DNA of 42,155 nt from Desulfobacteraceae bacterium RAAP-1 (GTDB taxonomy: Bacteria; Desulfobacterota; Desulfobacteria; Desulfobacterales; Desulfatirhabdiaceae): positions 1 through 42,155 of the forward strand of contig LKPX01000031.1 in the NCBI GenBank assembly GCA_001443525.1, written 5' to 3'. A program made the position numbers and the translations under genes. The notes below the pieces were generated by a model that was not told the DNA's origin, did not search any database, and worked only from the letters and a program-made list of their open reading frames with translations. Below, piece by piece: positions 24,580 through 34,042 of the stretch (the first letter of the stretch is position 1; each line of letters starts with the position of its first letter).

Positions 24580-26077
24580 TCAGGGTATATTTATCTTTTT
24601 CGGATTAACCTGAGTGTCAGGCAACAAAATTTGACGATTATACCGGGATGCAAGGGCTTCAGCTATCACGGGAGACAAAATCCCGGCTGAAACAGGAACC
24701 TGTAATTTGTTTTCTGAAAGATTCTGAAGCGTGTCCCGGATGTTATCGATGGTGAACCATCGAAACAGCGTATCCATATCCACATTCAGATACGCGGCGT
24801 TGCGGCTTTTGATGTGATTGGATATCAGCGCCAACACCGGAATCATGTCGCCGGGCGCCATCTGGCTGGCCTGAATCAGAAACCAGTCCGCTCTCTGACA
24901 ATATCCCATCATGCTCATGGCAATGCCGATATTGACATATATCTTCGGATTGCGGGGAGACTGGAGGTCTGCACGTCTTAAATATTTCAAAGCCGCCTCT
25001 GGTTCACGCTGCCTGATCAGAATGTATCCCATCAAATTCAGATCGTCCCAGGGCATTGTCTTTTGGGAAACCAGAATCTCCGCCGCCTGTCTGGCTTTAT
25101 CCCATTCTCCTGTCATTGTCAGCAAAACGGCTTTACCGTACATTGCCCGAAGATAGGTCGAATCGCAGGCAAGGGACTGATTATACAAATCCAAAGCTTT
25201 CGGATAATCCTGCCGGCGGATATAAATTCCCGCCATGTTACAGAGCGGAATTGAAAGAAACGAATGCCTGGCCCACTGTTTTGACAAAGATGCCTTATAA
25301 AATTTCAACGCCACATCAGGCTGACCCGTCTCATTATAATACCAGGCGAGCCCCACATACGGTCTTGCCGAATCCGGAGCCTTGAACAGCACATCTTCCC
25401 ACAGTGTTTTTTCAGAACGCCACACCTGATTTCGAGCATATGCTGTCAGGCCGAACACAACGATCAGCAAAACCGTCAATGATGCGCAAATCCCTGCCAT
25501 GAACGGGCTGCGATGGTTCTGATAATACCGGATGCCCCACACAATACCTGCTGCTGCCGGCAGGAATATAAAAAGTGACGGCCTGCGTCTGAATGGAAAG
25601 GACTGCCCAGAAAACGGCTGCCAGCAAAGCGATGTCGTTTTCCATCCCCTGAAACCGACCGGTGATGTTGGGGGTTTGAAACAGCGTCAGCAACAACAAA
25701 TAAAGACATCCGGCGCACAGAATATGAATGCCGATATTGACAGCATGATATCCCCACACCTGATCGCCGCCGGCATACCAGTTGAGAGCAAATGTCAGAT
25801 CTGAAACCGGCCTGTAAGGGATTCCCGAATAAAGGGCGTTCTGATCCTGAAACAGATTGGTGGCCCGCAGCAGCGATGTTATGGAAATATCCTGAATATG
25901 AACAAGAGGATTGGTGACAATATTCGGGAAATCATCCATATGCCACGATGCATTCCACGTATTGGCATAAATGAGAACACAGATGACGGCGATGAGCAGA
26001 AAGCCTGAACACCTGCCGGAAGCATCTTTGTTCTGGGAATAATTTTTACAATTTTTCAATAAGTTACTGCAGCGCAT
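24580..26077 (-). pseudogene. TPR membrane protein with internal deletion and frame change
   Basis: The 5' frame (26077 to about 25575) encodes a signal/first helix, then WHMDDFPNIVTNPLVHIQDIS, LTFALNWYAGGDQVWGYHAVNIGIH, and IQTQAVTF. This is the start of a widespread family of multi-spanning proteins ending in tetratricopeptide repeats. A different frame then runs from about 25580 to 24580 with one last helix, ARNQVWRSEKTLWEDVLFKAPDSARPYVGLAWYYNETGQPDVALKFY, and four to five TPR units. The central block of about ten transmembrane helices that family members have between these parts is missing, and the frame changes at the junction (about 25570-25580). This indicates an internal deletion. Both halves are otherwise free of stops, so the event looks recent. 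Confidence 0.75.
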
Positions 26078-26146
26078 AAAATCAGCATACTGTGAATTGA
26101 ACTTTTGAGTTTAGAGCAATATCAGCACCAAACTATGGTATAAAAT

Positions 26147-26180
26147 AAATTGGACGACTTTTTACGAAGTCGTCCAATTT
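26147..26180. terminator. Perfect palindrome downstream of ureG
   Basis: AAATTGGACGACTT (26147-26160) and its exact complement (26167-26180) close a 6-nt TTTACG loop 57 nt beyond the ureG stop. The centre reads GACGACTTTTTACGAAGTCGTC, which is the two end motifs of the dispersed repeat joined head to head without a core. It may act as the terminator of the urea operon and may be a collapsed repeat copy. Confidence 0.6.
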
Positions 26181-26236
26181 AATCGGTTGGATATCGTATA
26201 ATACTAAGCGCGACGCTTTTCAAGCCTGCATCCGGA

Positions 26237-26878
26237 TTATCCAAGCATGCCATGCTTCTTTATAAAGCGGACGATGTCATCCAGCCCCTGGGCTGTTTTC
26301 AAATTGGTAAAAACAAAGGGGCGGTTGCCGCGCATTTTCAAGGTGTCCTGCTCCATGACCTCCAGGGAAGCGCCGACCATTGGGGCAAGGTCTATCTTGT
26401 TGATAACGAGCAGATCGGAGCGGGTAATGCCTGGGCCGCCTTTTCGCGGGATTTTATCACCTGCAGCCACGTCGATGACAAATATAGTCAGGTCGGAAAG
26501 TTCAGGACTGAATGTTGCCGCCAGATTATCACCGCCGCTTTCAATAAAGACGATATCCAGATCCGGAATGCTTCTGTTGAGCCGGCTTACTGCTTCAAGG
26601 TTTATCGAAGCATCTTCGCGGATGGCGGTGTGCGGACAGCCGCCCGTTTCCACGCCGAGAATGCGTTCTGGCGGCAGGGCCGAATGCCTTACCAAAAACT
26701 GGGCGTCTTCTGCGGTATAGATGTCATTGGTTACAGCGGCAATGCTGTATTGGTCGCGAAGCCTCTGACACAGCAAAAGCGTCAGAGCGGTTTTGCCGGA
26801 ACCGACCGGTCCTCCGATGCCTATGCGCAAAGGGCCGGAAACGAAAACGCCTTGAGAAAGCTGATGATGGTCATGCAT
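26237..26878 (-). CDS. ureG: Urease accessory GTPase UreG
   Basis: UreG is the SIMIBI-class GTPase that delivers nickel to apo-urease with UreDF. The 213-residue protein has a short His-containing N-terminus (MHDHHQ), the P-loop GPVGSGKT at residues 23-30, the nickel-binding CPH motif at 81-83 ([14 protein letters not shown]), [37 protein letters not shown], and the guanine-specificity NKID. GGAG precedes the start by 6 nt. It is the last gene of the minus-strand urea operon. Confidence 0.97.
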   Translation of the reverse strand: MHDHHQLSQGVFVSGPLRIGIGGPVGSGKTALTLLLCQRLRDQYSIAAVTNDIYTAEDAQFLVRHSALPPERILGVETGGCPHTAIREDASINLEAVSRLNRSIPDLDIVFIESGGDNLAATFSPELSDLTIFVIDVAAGDKIPRKGGPGITRSDLLVINKIDLAPMVGASLEVMEQDTLKMRGNRPFVFTNLKTAQGLDDIVRFIKKHGMLG

Positions 26879-26891
26879 AACTTACTCCACA

Positions 26892-27569
26892 TTATGAACG
26901 AAACAGCCGGGAATACTGGGTTTCATGAAGACTGCTGGCAATAGCAAGCCCTGGTGCAAAATTGTTCCAGTTTTCTTTCGGCAAAATCAGTGCTCTGGCC
27001 GTAACCTCTGGAATCTGTTTTCCAAGGCTTTGCAGCAGACGCTGCCCGGCGGACTGGCCCAGAGGTATGGTTTTGACAGCCGCCATGACCTGAGTTTCAC
27101 ACCAGTTGAAAAGGTAGGCGGAAAGGGCTTCGGTAATCGGAATTTTCCAGTTCGCGGCCATTCCCGTCCAGACAGTGGGAAAGGCTGTTTCTGTTACGCT
27201 TGAAAGAAATGGCTCGACATCACAATCTGTCAGTTCGCCGGCCAGACGGCGTAACGAGTACCCCATCTGTACTGTTTCCGCTCTGAGTTCGGATGTTTCG
27301 CGGGAAGCAAGAAAATCAGCGTTAAGCCGGAGAATTTCATCTTTATTTCCGTCCATCCATGCCCTGTGCAAACTGGCAAACAAGGGGGCTTCAAACAGAC
27401 CGGCGACATATTGAAGCACTCCTTCAAGCCAGTTAAGAGAGGAGCTTTCATCGCAAACCATACCGGACTCAACCGCCCATTCAAGGCCCTGAGAGTAGGT
27501 ATAGGCGCCGACCGGCAATGCCGGGCTGGATAACTGAAGCAGCCGGATCAGAGTCAGAACGTTCATCAT
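26892..27569 (-). CDS. ureF: Urease accessory protein UreF
   Basis: UreF bridges UreD and UreG in the nickel-insertion complex. The all-helical 225-residue protein begins LIRLLQLSSPALPVGAYTYSQGLEWAVESG, a hallmark of the family, and retains the SRETSELRAETVQMGYSLRR helix and the C-terminal LAIASSLHETQYSRLFRS tail used in dimerisation and UreD contact. Its ATG overlaps the ureE stop codon (ATGA). Confidence 0.95.
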   Translation of the reverse strand: MMNVLTLIRLLQLSSPALPVGAYTYSQGLEWAVESGMVCDESSSLNWLEGVLQYVAGLFEAPLFASLHRAWMDGNKDEILRLNADFLASRETSELRAETVQMGYSLRRLAGELTDCDVEPFLSSVTETAFPTVWTGMAANWKIPITEALSAYLFNWCETQVMAAVKTIPLGQSAGQRLLQSLGKQIPEVTARALILPKENWNNFAPGLAIASSLHETQYSRLFRS

Positions 27570-28084
27570 CGGAATGTGTGAATTTTCTGTGCAGATGTTT
27601 CATGAACATGATCATCCGCTGTATGTGAATGAGTGTGCCCATATCCGGTGTAGGCCCCGCTTTCGGGCTGGAAAGGAGCTTTCATTCGGGTGAGTCTGCA
27701 GCGCAATTGCAAAAGCATTTCCTCCAGAACATGATCCGGCTGTATGCGAAGATATGGACCTTTTCCGTCACTGCCGATTTCAACCTTAACATGCCGGTTG
27801 CCCAAATGGTAGGCGGCGCAAGCAAAATGCCGGGCATCCTCCACCCGAACCTCGACAATGGACTCCTCAGCAGCCGTAATTTCCACCACCCGCCGGATGC
27901 CGCCTTCCTCCGCCAGAAGCTTATCCCCATCCTGTAAACAGGTTCCTGCCGGCAGGTTGTACCCGAATTCCTCACCGCTTTGAAGATGCAGATATTGCCG
28001 GCTTTTCAGCCGCGCCTCATAGGAAAGCGCTAAGACGTCGGTGGCAGGACTGTCAGGGGCTGCAAAATGATGGGCGATGAACAT
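27566..28084 (-). CDS. ureE: Urease nickel metallochaperone UreE
   Basis: UreE supplies nickel to UreG. The 172-residue protein has an N-terminal peptide-binding domain (LALSYEARLKSRQYLHLQSGEEFGYNLPAGTCLQDGD) and a metal-binding domain with AYHLGNRHVKVEIG, the H-L-G-N-R-H signature that carries the interface histidine. A His-rich C-terminal tail (GYGHTHSHTADDHVH) would bind extra nickel. It starts 2 nt after the ureC stop and overlaps ureF by 4 nt. Confidence 0.95.
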   Translation of the reverse strand: MFIAHHFAAPDSPATDVLALSYEARLKSRQYLHLQSGEEFGYNLPAGTCLQDGDKLLAEEGGIRRVVEITAAEESIVEVRVEDARHFACAAYHLGNRHVKVEIGSDGKGPYLRIQPDHVLEEMLLQLRCRLTRMKAPFQPESGAYTGYGHTHSHTADDHVHETSAQKIHTFR

Positions 28085-28086
28085 GG

Positions 28087-29790
28087 CTAAAAGAGAAAAT
28101 AGCGCTGCGTCATCGGCAGAGACAGCGCCGGTTCACAGACCAGCAGCACACCATCGGCCCGTACCTGATAAGTCTCAGGATCCACCTCTATCTTTGGCAT
28201 GACATTGTTATGGATCATATCGATTTTGCCGACGGCTCGGGTGCCGGATACCGCCACAAGCGGTTTGACAAGCCCGAGACCAGTGACGGCCGGGTTGTCA
28301 AGTGCTGCGGATGAGACGAATGTAACCGATGATCTGAGCGCCTTACCAAAGGCGCCGAACATGGGCCGGAAATGAACCGGTTGCGGTGTAGGGATCGAGG
28401 CGTTCGGATCTCCCATGGCCGCGCCGGCGATAACGCCTCCTTTAATGACGAGCGCCGGTTTTACGCCGAAAAAAGCCGGATTCCAGAGAATCAAATCCGC
28501 CAGCTTTCCTTTTTCGACCGATCCAACCATATGCGCAATGCCATGTGTCCGCGCCGGGTTAATGGTGTATTTGGCAATGTAGCGCTTGACGCGGAAATTA
28601 TCGTTGCGATCTGAATCCTGCGGCAGGCTGCCGCGCTGCATTTTCATCTTGTGAGCGGTCTGCCATGTGCGGATAATCACTTCGCCCACCCGGCCCATGG
28701 CCTGGGAGTCGGAGGACATCATCGAAAAAGCGCCAAGATCATGAAGAATATCCTCGGCGGCTATGGTCTCCCGCCGGATACGTGATTCGGCAAAAGCGAT
28801 GTCTTCGGCAATCGCCGGATCAAGATGATGGCAGACCATCAGCATATCCAGATGTTCATCAATGGTATTTACCGTGTATGGCATGGTGGGGTTGGTGGAG
28901 GACGGCAGGACGTTCGGCTGTTCCACCGCCCTGATAATGTCCGGGGAATGGCCGCCGCCCGCACCTTCGGTATGGAAGGTGTGAATGGTGCGTCCTTTGA
29001 AGGCGGCGATCGTTGTTTCGACAAAACCGGATTCATTTAAGGTATCCGTATGAATGGCCACCTGAACGTCCATTTCGTCGGCAACAGTAAGGCAATTGTC
29101 AATAGCGGCCGGGGTGGTGCCCCAGTCCTCATGAAGCTTCAAACCCATCGCGCCGGCACGCACCTGTTCACGCAGCGGTTCAGGCTGGCTGACATTTCCT
29201 TTGCCCATAAACCCCAGATTCATCGGGAATGCATCGGCTGCTTCCAGCATCCGGGCGATATGCCAGGGGCCCGGGGTGCAGGTGGTGGCAAAGGTTCCGG
29301 TTGCAGGGCCCGTACCGCCGCCGAGCATGGTGGTGATGCCGGAGGCCAGTGCTTCATAGATCTGCTGAGGGCAAATGAAATGAATATGGGAATCAATGCC
29401 GCCTGCCGTGACGATCTTTCCTTCCCCTGCAATAATCTCCGTAGCAGCGCCGACAGGGATGGTTACACCCGGCTGAATATCGGGATTGCCTGCCTTGCCG
29501 ACAGCCCAGATGCGGCCGTCCTTGATTCCGATATCGGCCTTGACGATACCCCAGTGATCGATAATGACGGCATTCGTGATAACCGTGTCGGCAACTTCGG
29601 CGGCACAAAGTTGTCCCTGGCCCATACCATCACGGATGACCTTGCCTCCGCCGAATTTTACCTCTTCGCCGTAAACCGTGTAATCTTTCTCTATTTCGAT
29701 GATAAGATCGGTATCCGCAAGACGCAGCCGATCTCCCTGGGTAGGGCCGAACATTTCGGCGTAAGCCTGACGGGAAATGTGTTTGCTCAT
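28087..29790 (-). CDS. ureC: Urease alpha subunit UreC
   Basis: UreC is the catalytic subunit, hydrolysing urea to ammonia and carbamate at a di-nickel centre. The 567-residue protein is full length. Nickel ligands are visible: His135 and His137 ([10 protein letters not shown]), the carbamylated Lys218 ([12 protein letters not shown]), His247 (VAIHTDT) and His273 ([14 protein letters not shown]). The active-site flap has Cys320-His321-His322 (MLMVCHHLD), and the later Asp ligand is in the [12 protein letters not shown] segment. It overlaps ureB by ATGA and is cytoplasmic. Nothing suggests inactivity. Confidence 0.98.
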   Translation of the reverse strand: MSKHISRQAYAEMFGPTQGDRLRLADTDLIIEIEKDYTVYGEEVKFGGGKVIRDGMGQGQLCAAEVADTVITNAVIIDHWGIVKADIGIKDGRIWAVGKAGNPDIQPGVTIPVGAATEIIAGEGKIVTAGGIDSHIHFICPQQIYEALASGITTMLGGGTGPATGTFATTCTPGPWHIARMLEAADAFPMNLGFMGKGNVSQPEPLREQVRAGAMGLKLHEDWGTTPAAIDNCLTVADEMDVQVAIHTDTLNESGFVETTIAAFKGRTIHTFHTEGAGGGHSPDIIRAVEQPNVLPSSTNPTMPYTVNTIDEHLDMLMVCHHLDPAIAEDIAFAESRIRRETIAAEDILHDLGAFSMMSSDSQAMGRVGEVIIRTWQTAHKMKMQRGSLPQDSDRNDNFRVKRYIAKYTINPARTHGIAHMVGSVEKGKLADLILWNPAFFGVKPALVIKGGVIAGAAMGDPNASIPTPQPVHFRPMFGAFGKALRSSVTFVSSAALDNPAVTGLGLVKPLVAVSGTRAVGKIDMIHNNVMPKIEVDPETYQVRADGVLLVCEPALSLPMTQRYFLF

Positions 29791-30095
29791 GCCAGTCCTC
29801 CTTGAATTCTGCCCTGAAAGCCGTAAACCACGCGATAACCGTCATAAGCCACAAGATGTACGGTACGCTTCTGACCCGGCTCAAAGCGCACGGCCGTTCC
29901 TGCCGGAATGTCCAGACGGCAGCCTTTCGCGGCTTCGCGATCAAAGACCAGCGCAGTGTTGGTTTCGTAAAAATGATAGTGAGAGCCCACCTGAACCGGC
30001 CGGTCTCCACGATTGGCAACCTCGATGGTCAAACCTGACCGGCCGCTGTTTAACTCAATCTCGCCGGGTTCTATCATGAATTCTCCTGGAATCAT
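29787..30095 (-). CDS. ureB: Urease beta subunit UreB
   Basis: This structural subunit of the (UreABC)3 enzyme has 102 residues, the normal bacterial length. It includes [37 protein letters not shown] (family-defining), [18 protein letters not shown], and [16 protein letters not shown] precedes the start by 6 nt. It is a separate polypeptide from UreA, as in most Proteobacteria and unlike the Helicobacter fusion. Confidence 0.97.
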   Translation of the reverse strand: MIPGEFMIEPGEIELNSGRSGLTIEVANRGDRPVQVGSHYHFYETNTALVFDREAAKGCRLDIPAGTAVRFEPGQKRTVHLVAYDGYRVVYGFQGRIQGGLA

Positions 30096-30107
30096 GGTCT
30101 TCTCCTT

Positions 30108-30410
30108 TCAGACAATCGGCTGATGCACGGTAACAAGTTTGGTGCCGTCAGGAAAGGTGGCTTCCACCTGAATCTCTGAAATCATTTCCGGCACGCCTTC
30201 CATCACGTCACCTCTGCCAAGAAGCGTGGTTCCGAATGCCATCAGTTCGGCGACTGTTTTACCGTCCCGAACGCCTTCCATGATGGCGGCGGTGATATAG
30301 GCGACCGCTTCCGGATAATTAAGCTTCAGACCGCGGTTTTTCCGGCGCTCCGCCAGAAGCGCTGCGGTAAAGATAAGCAGCTTATCCTTTTCGCGTGGCG
30401 TCAGTTCCAT
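30108..30410 (-). CDS. ureA: Urease gamma subunit UreA
   Basis: This is the smallest urease subunit at 100 residues. It begins [23 protein letters not shown], continues [22 protein letters not shown] and [24 protein letters not shown]. The start is set at 30410 because GGAGG lies 7 nt before that ATG and only 1 nt before the upstream in-frame ATG at 30416. It is followed by ureB after 12 nt. Confidence 0.97.
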   Translation of the reverse strand: MELTPREKDKLLIFTAALLAERRKNRGLKLNYPEAVAYITAAIMEGVRDGKTVAELMAFGTTLLGRGDVMEGVPEMISEIQVEATFPDGTKLVTVHQPIV

Positions 30411-30440
30411 GCGCATACCTCCTCTTGAGTCATTTTGTAG

Positions 30441-31295
30441 TTATGTATGCCAAAGACGTGGCATCAGGGCCGGTCTGCCAAGAAGCGCCGGCCGGAGCAC
30501 AGTCCATATCTTCACAAACCATTCCCGTAAAGGTTCCAGTTGAACGCCAAGGCAGCGCGCCACAAGCAGCCCGCCCGGTAGCAGCGTCATTCCGTTAAGT
30601 GTTCCTTCCTGTACGCCGTGCCTGCGACAGTTCGCAAGAAGCAGATGATCCATTTGGGGTGAGGCAGCCAGCAGTGTCGCAGAATACGGATAGCCGGCAA
30701 GCCCTGCGGGAGCATGAAGCCACGGAGAGCCTCCGTCAAGACAGGCGCGTTCCGACCAGAGCGGCCGTCCGTCCCGCTCTATCGTGGTTTGAAATCGGAT
30801 TCGCCCATGACTGAAAGATTCACCGGCTGCAAGACGGCCCAGACAGAATGTCTCGATGCCAAGAAAGACCGCATCGTTTGAGAGCTGCACGTTCATGCCA
30901 AGCGCGGCGTCCACCCCATCAAAGAAAATGGTTTCCTGCGGCAGCCACTCTATGGCGCCGCCAGAAGCCACCTGCAGGGTCACATGCTGCCCGGCCGGAT
31001 GGCCGGCGCTGCGATACCATTTGCCCGCACCAGGAGTTGTGACCAGAGCCCTGGCGCCCTCTTCAGTCGCAAGATGTATTTCCAGCCGGTCTCCGCCGGC
31101 AATGCCGCCGGGTGGATGGAGGATAACGGTATGGCAAATATCCGGCCCTTCCGGATACAATGCCTTTTGTACCCGCAGCGGGCCGTCATGCGATCGTCCG
31201 GCCAGTACGGTACTGTTTTCACGCCGTGCAAAGCGCAGCTCCAGCGACGCCCGCCACTCGGTGAAATTTCCGGTAACATCGCCGCCGGTTATCAC
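30441..31295 (-). CDS. ureD: Urease accessory protein UreD
   Basis: UreD is the scaffold that binds apo-urease and, with UreF/UreG, channels nickel. The 284-residue protein is largely beta-sheet and shows LRFARRENSTVLAGRSHDGPLRVQKALYPEG, VILHPPGGIAGGDRLEIHL, TTPGAGKWYRS, GAIEWLPQETIFFDG, and a long C-terminal segment ending MPRLWHT. The likely start is GTG at 31295, overlapping the urtE stop by 4 nt (GTGA), which ties urea transport and urease assembly in one transcript. Confidence 0.93.
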   Translation of the reverse strand: MITGGDVTGNFTEWRASLELRFARRENSTVLAGRSHDGPLRVQKALYPEGPDICHTVILHPPGGIAGGDRLEIHLATEEGARALVTTPGAGKWYRSAGHPAGQHVTLQVASGGAIEWLPQETIFFDGVDAALGMNVQLSNDAVFLGIETFCLGRLAAGESFSHGRIRFQTTIERDGRPLWSERACLDGGSPWLHAPAGLAGYPYSATLLAASPQMDHLLLANCRRHGVQEGTLNGMTLLPGGLLVARCLGVQLEPLREWFVKIWTVLRPALLGRPALMPRLWHT

Positions 31296-31984
31296 ACCGA
31301 CAGCACGCTCTGCACGCCGTCACGTTCCATGTGCGCACCCTCACCCTTCAGGATAATTTCGCCTCGTTCCATAACCAGGTAGAAATCCGCCAGAGATTTC
31401 GCAAAGTCATAATACTGCTCAACCAGTAAAATGGCGATTTCCCCACCGGATGCCAGCTCCCTGATAACCCGCTCGATATCTTTAATAATGGATGGCTGGA
31501 TGCCTTCGGTGGGTTCATCAAGGATCAACAGTTTGGGTTTCATGGCCAGCGCCCTGCCAATAGCAAGCTGCTGCTGCTGTCCGCCCGAAAGATCGCCGCC
31601 CCGACGACGCAGCATCTGGCTGAGCACTGGAAACATGGTGAAAATACTCTGCGGAATCACTTTCCCGGCGGAACAGCCGGCCATGCCAATGAGCAGATTC
31701 TCTTTCACGGTCAGGCGCGGAAAAATTTCACGGCCCTGAGGGACAAAACCCATACCCGCTTGCGCGCGTTTATGAGGGGGCGCATGGGTAATATCCAGCC
31801 CCTCGAAGCTGATACTGCCGGAAGCGATTGGAAGAATACCCATCAGGCATTTCAGCAGAGTTGTTTTGCCGACACCGTTTCGGCCGAGAATGGCGGTCAC
31901 CTTGCCGGGTTGCACATCGAAGTCGATATCCCGGAGAATATGACTGCCGCCATAGAATTGATTGATGTTTTTTACAGACAGCAT
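31292..31984 (-). CDS. urtE: Urea ABC transporter ATPase UrtE
   Basis: This is the second ATP-binding subunit of the urea importer (LivF type, 230 residues). Walker A GRNGVGKTT (about 34-42), an RLTVKENLLIG Q-loop region, the LSGGQQQQLAIGRAL signature, Walker B LLILDEPTEGIQPSI, and the switch-His equivalent (LLVEQYY) are all present. The LDEPTEGIQPSII stretch is typical of UrtE. It begins 5 nt after the urtD stop and overlaps ureD. Confidence 0.95.
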   Translation of the reverse strand: MLSVKNINQFYGGSHILRDIDFDVQPGKVTAILGRNGVGKTTLLKCLMGILPIASGSISFEGLDITHAPPHKRAQAGMGFVPQGREIFPRLTVKENLLIGMAGCSAGKVIPQSIFTMFPVLSQMLRRRGGDLSGGQQQQLAIGRALAMKPKLLILDEPTEGIQPSIIKDIERVIRELASGGEIAILLVEQYYDFAKSLADFYLVMERGEIILKGEGAHMERDGVQSVLSV

Positions 31985-31989
31985 CGTGA

Positions 31990-32865
31990 TCAGCGCCCAA
32001 GATATACTTCGATAACCCGTTGATCGTTCTGCACAGTGGACAGACTCCCCTCTGCGAGAACGCTTCCCTCATGCAGCACCGTTACCTTGCCGCCCAGTTG
32101 TTTGATGAAGGCCATATCATGCTCTACTACCATAAGTGAATGTTTGCCTGCAAGAGAGAGAAAAAGCTCCGCGGTGCGTTCCGTTTCCTCATCGGTCATG
32201 CCGGCCACAGGCTCGTCCAGCAGAAGCAGCTTTGGCTCCTGCATGAGAAGCATCCCGATTTCCAGCCACTGTTTCTGGCCATGCGACAAGAGACCCGCCG
32301 GACGGTACACCTCATTTTTTAAACGAATCAGATCGATTGTTGCTGCGATGCGATCTTTGGCCTCGCTGTCCAGATGAGCAAAAAGCGTTTTCCAGACGCT
32401 TTTACTGGTCTTCATGGCCAGCTCCAGATTCTCAAAAACCGTATGTTGATCAAAGACCGTCGGTTTCTGAAATTTGCGGCCGATTCCTGCATGCGCAATC
32501 TCCGGCTCGCTCAAATGGAGAAGATCAATGGATTGACCCAGAAATGCGGTTCCGGTGTCCGGTTTTGTCTTGCCCGTGACGACATCCATCATCGTCGTTT
32601 TGCCGGCCCCGTTCGGGCCGATGATACAGCGCAGCTCTCCGGCATCGATATGCAGCGTAAGAGCATTCAATGCCTTGAATCCATCAAAACTTACCGTGAT
32701 ATCTTCAAGATAAAGGATAACCTTATGGGAGATATCGATGCCTTCGGCTTCCGGCGGTATCCGGACATATTCAGCTTCAAGCATAGGCTCCCATTTGCCG
32801 TGGAGACCTTCACGCGCGGCTGTAAAAGAAGGGCTGCTGCCGGAAATGAACAAAGCGGTGTTCAT
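31990..32865 (-). CDS. urtD: Urea ABC transporter ATPase UrtD
   Basis: This is the first ATP-binding subunit (LivG type), 291 residues. After about 45 residues of variable N-terminus it shows LYLEDITVSFDGFKALNALTL, Walker A GPNGAGKTTMMDV, the Q-loop IGRKFQKPTVFDQHTVFENLELAM, an LSHGQKQWLEIGMLL signature (typical UrtD variation of LSGGQ), Walker B LLLLDEPVAGMTDEETERTAEL, and the VVEHDM switch region. The start is placed at ATG 32865, overlapping the urtC stop (ATGA) with GGGAG upstream. Confidence 0.95.
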   Translation of the reverse strand: MNTALFISGSSPSFTAAREGLHGKWEPMLEAEYVRIPPEAEGIDISHKVILYLEDITVSFDGFKALNALTLHIDAGELRCIIGPNGAGKTTMMDVVTGKTKPDTGTAFLGQSIDLLHLSEPEIAHAGIGRKFQKPTVFDQHTVFENLELAMKTSKSVWKTLFAHLDSEAKDRIAATIDLIRLKNEVYRPAGLLSHGQKQWLEIGMLLMQEPKLLLLDEPVAGMTDEETERTAELFLSLAGKHSLMVVEHDMAFIKQLGGKVTVLHEGSVLAEGSLSTVQNDQRVIEVYLGR

Positions 32866-34040
32866 AATGTCACTCCCTTCCGTCGTAATTGATGGAGGGT
32901 TTTCTCCCAAAGTCCGACCACGCCATCGGGCAGGTAAAGGGTCACCAGAACAAACAGCGCTCCGAGAAAGAACAGCCAGTATTCGGGAAAACTCACTGTG
33001 AACCAGCTCTTCGCCAGATTCACGATAAAAGCGCCAAGAACAGCGCCTCTCAATTTACCGCGGCCGCCTACCGCCACCCATATGGCGATCTCGATGGAAT
33101 TTGCCGGACTCATCTCGCCAGGATTGATAATGCCGACTTGCGGTACATACAGTGCTCCGGCAATAGCGCAAAGCACAGCGCTCAGCGTCCAGATAAAAAG
33201 CTTGAAGCTGACAGGATTATAGCCGATAAACATCACGCGTGATTCAGCATCCCGGATAGCGGTCAAGACCCTGCCGAACTTTGACGTCACAAGAAAACGG
33301 GAGATAAAAAGCGTGAAAAGCAGCATCAGCGCTGACAGAGCGAACAGTGTTACACGTGTTGCCGGCGCCGTGATCGAGTAACCCAGGATTCGTTTAAAAT
33401 CCGTGAATCCGTTATTACCGCCAAAACCCGTCTCATTGCGGAAAAAGAGCAGCATACAGGCAAAGGTCAGCGCCTGGGTGATGATTGAAAAATACACGCC
33501 GCGGATTCGCGAACGAAAGGCAAAAAAACCAAACACCAGGGCAAGGAGAGCGGGCACTGCGATTACCAGAAAAAGGGCCCACAGGAAATGACTGCTTCCA
33601 ACCCAGTACCAGGGGAAACTCTTCCAGTTGAGAAACACCATAAAATCCGGCAGATGGCTGTGATAATTGCCGTCCATGCCAATGCCGCGCATCAGATACA
33701 TGCCAAAGGCATAGCCGCCCAGAGCGAAAAAGATTCCATGCCCCAGCGAAAGAATTCCCGCATAGCCCCAAATCAGATCAAAAGCCACGGCGACGATCGC
33801 ATAACAGAGAATTTTGCCGATCAGCGTCACAAAATAATCTGAAAGATGCAGCGGATGTCCGACCGGCAAAACCAGGTGGAGGATGGGCACCAGAACGCAG
33901 GCGATAAAGGCGAAACCGCCGCCCATGATGATGGTTTTGGAGTCAAGTATTGCCATAAGCCGGGTCGGAAGCAAAGGACTATCTGTTTCCTGCAGACCGG
34001 TTGTTGCCGTAAGAGAACAGGTTATTTTCTGTGCAGACAT
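32862..34040 (-). CDS. urtC: Urea ABC transporter permease UrtC
   Basis: This LivM-type inner-membrane permease has 392 residues and about ten helices. Landmarks include ILCYAIVAVAFDLIWGYAGILSLGHGIFFALGGYAFGMYLM, NWKSFPWYWVGSSHF, RIRGVYFSIITQALTFACMLLFFRNETGFGGNNGFTDFK, and AIWVAVGGRGKLRGAVLGAF. The start 34040 (MSAQKIT) immediately follows the urtB stop; an in-frame extension upstream lies inside urtB and is rejected. The cytoplasmic N-terminus is longer than usual. Confidence 0.95.
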   Translation of the reverse strand: MSAQKITCSLTATTGLQETDSPLLPTRLMAILDSKTIIMGGGFAFIACVLVPILHLVLPVGHPLHLSDYFVTLIGKILCYAIVAVAFDLIWGYAGILSLGHGIFFALGGYAFGMYLMRGIGMDGNYHSHLPDFMVFLNWKSFPWYWVGSSHFLWALFLVIAVPALLALVFGFFAFRSRIRGVYFSIITQALTFACMLLFFRNETGFGGNNGFTDFKRILGYSITAPATRVTLFALSALMLLFTLFISRFLVTSKFGRVLTAIRDAESRVMFIGYNPVSFKLFIWTLSAVLCAIAGALYVPQVGIINPGEMSPANSIEIAIWVAVGGRGKLRGAVLGAFIVNLAKSWFTVSFPEYWLFFLGALFVLVTLYLPDGVVGLWEKTLHQLRRKGVTL

Positions 34041-34042
34041 GG

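Noticed and set aside
24481-24690. 69-codon plus-strand frame starting in repeat copy 4
   Set aside because: It begins in the repeat and runs antisense to the TPR pseudogene.
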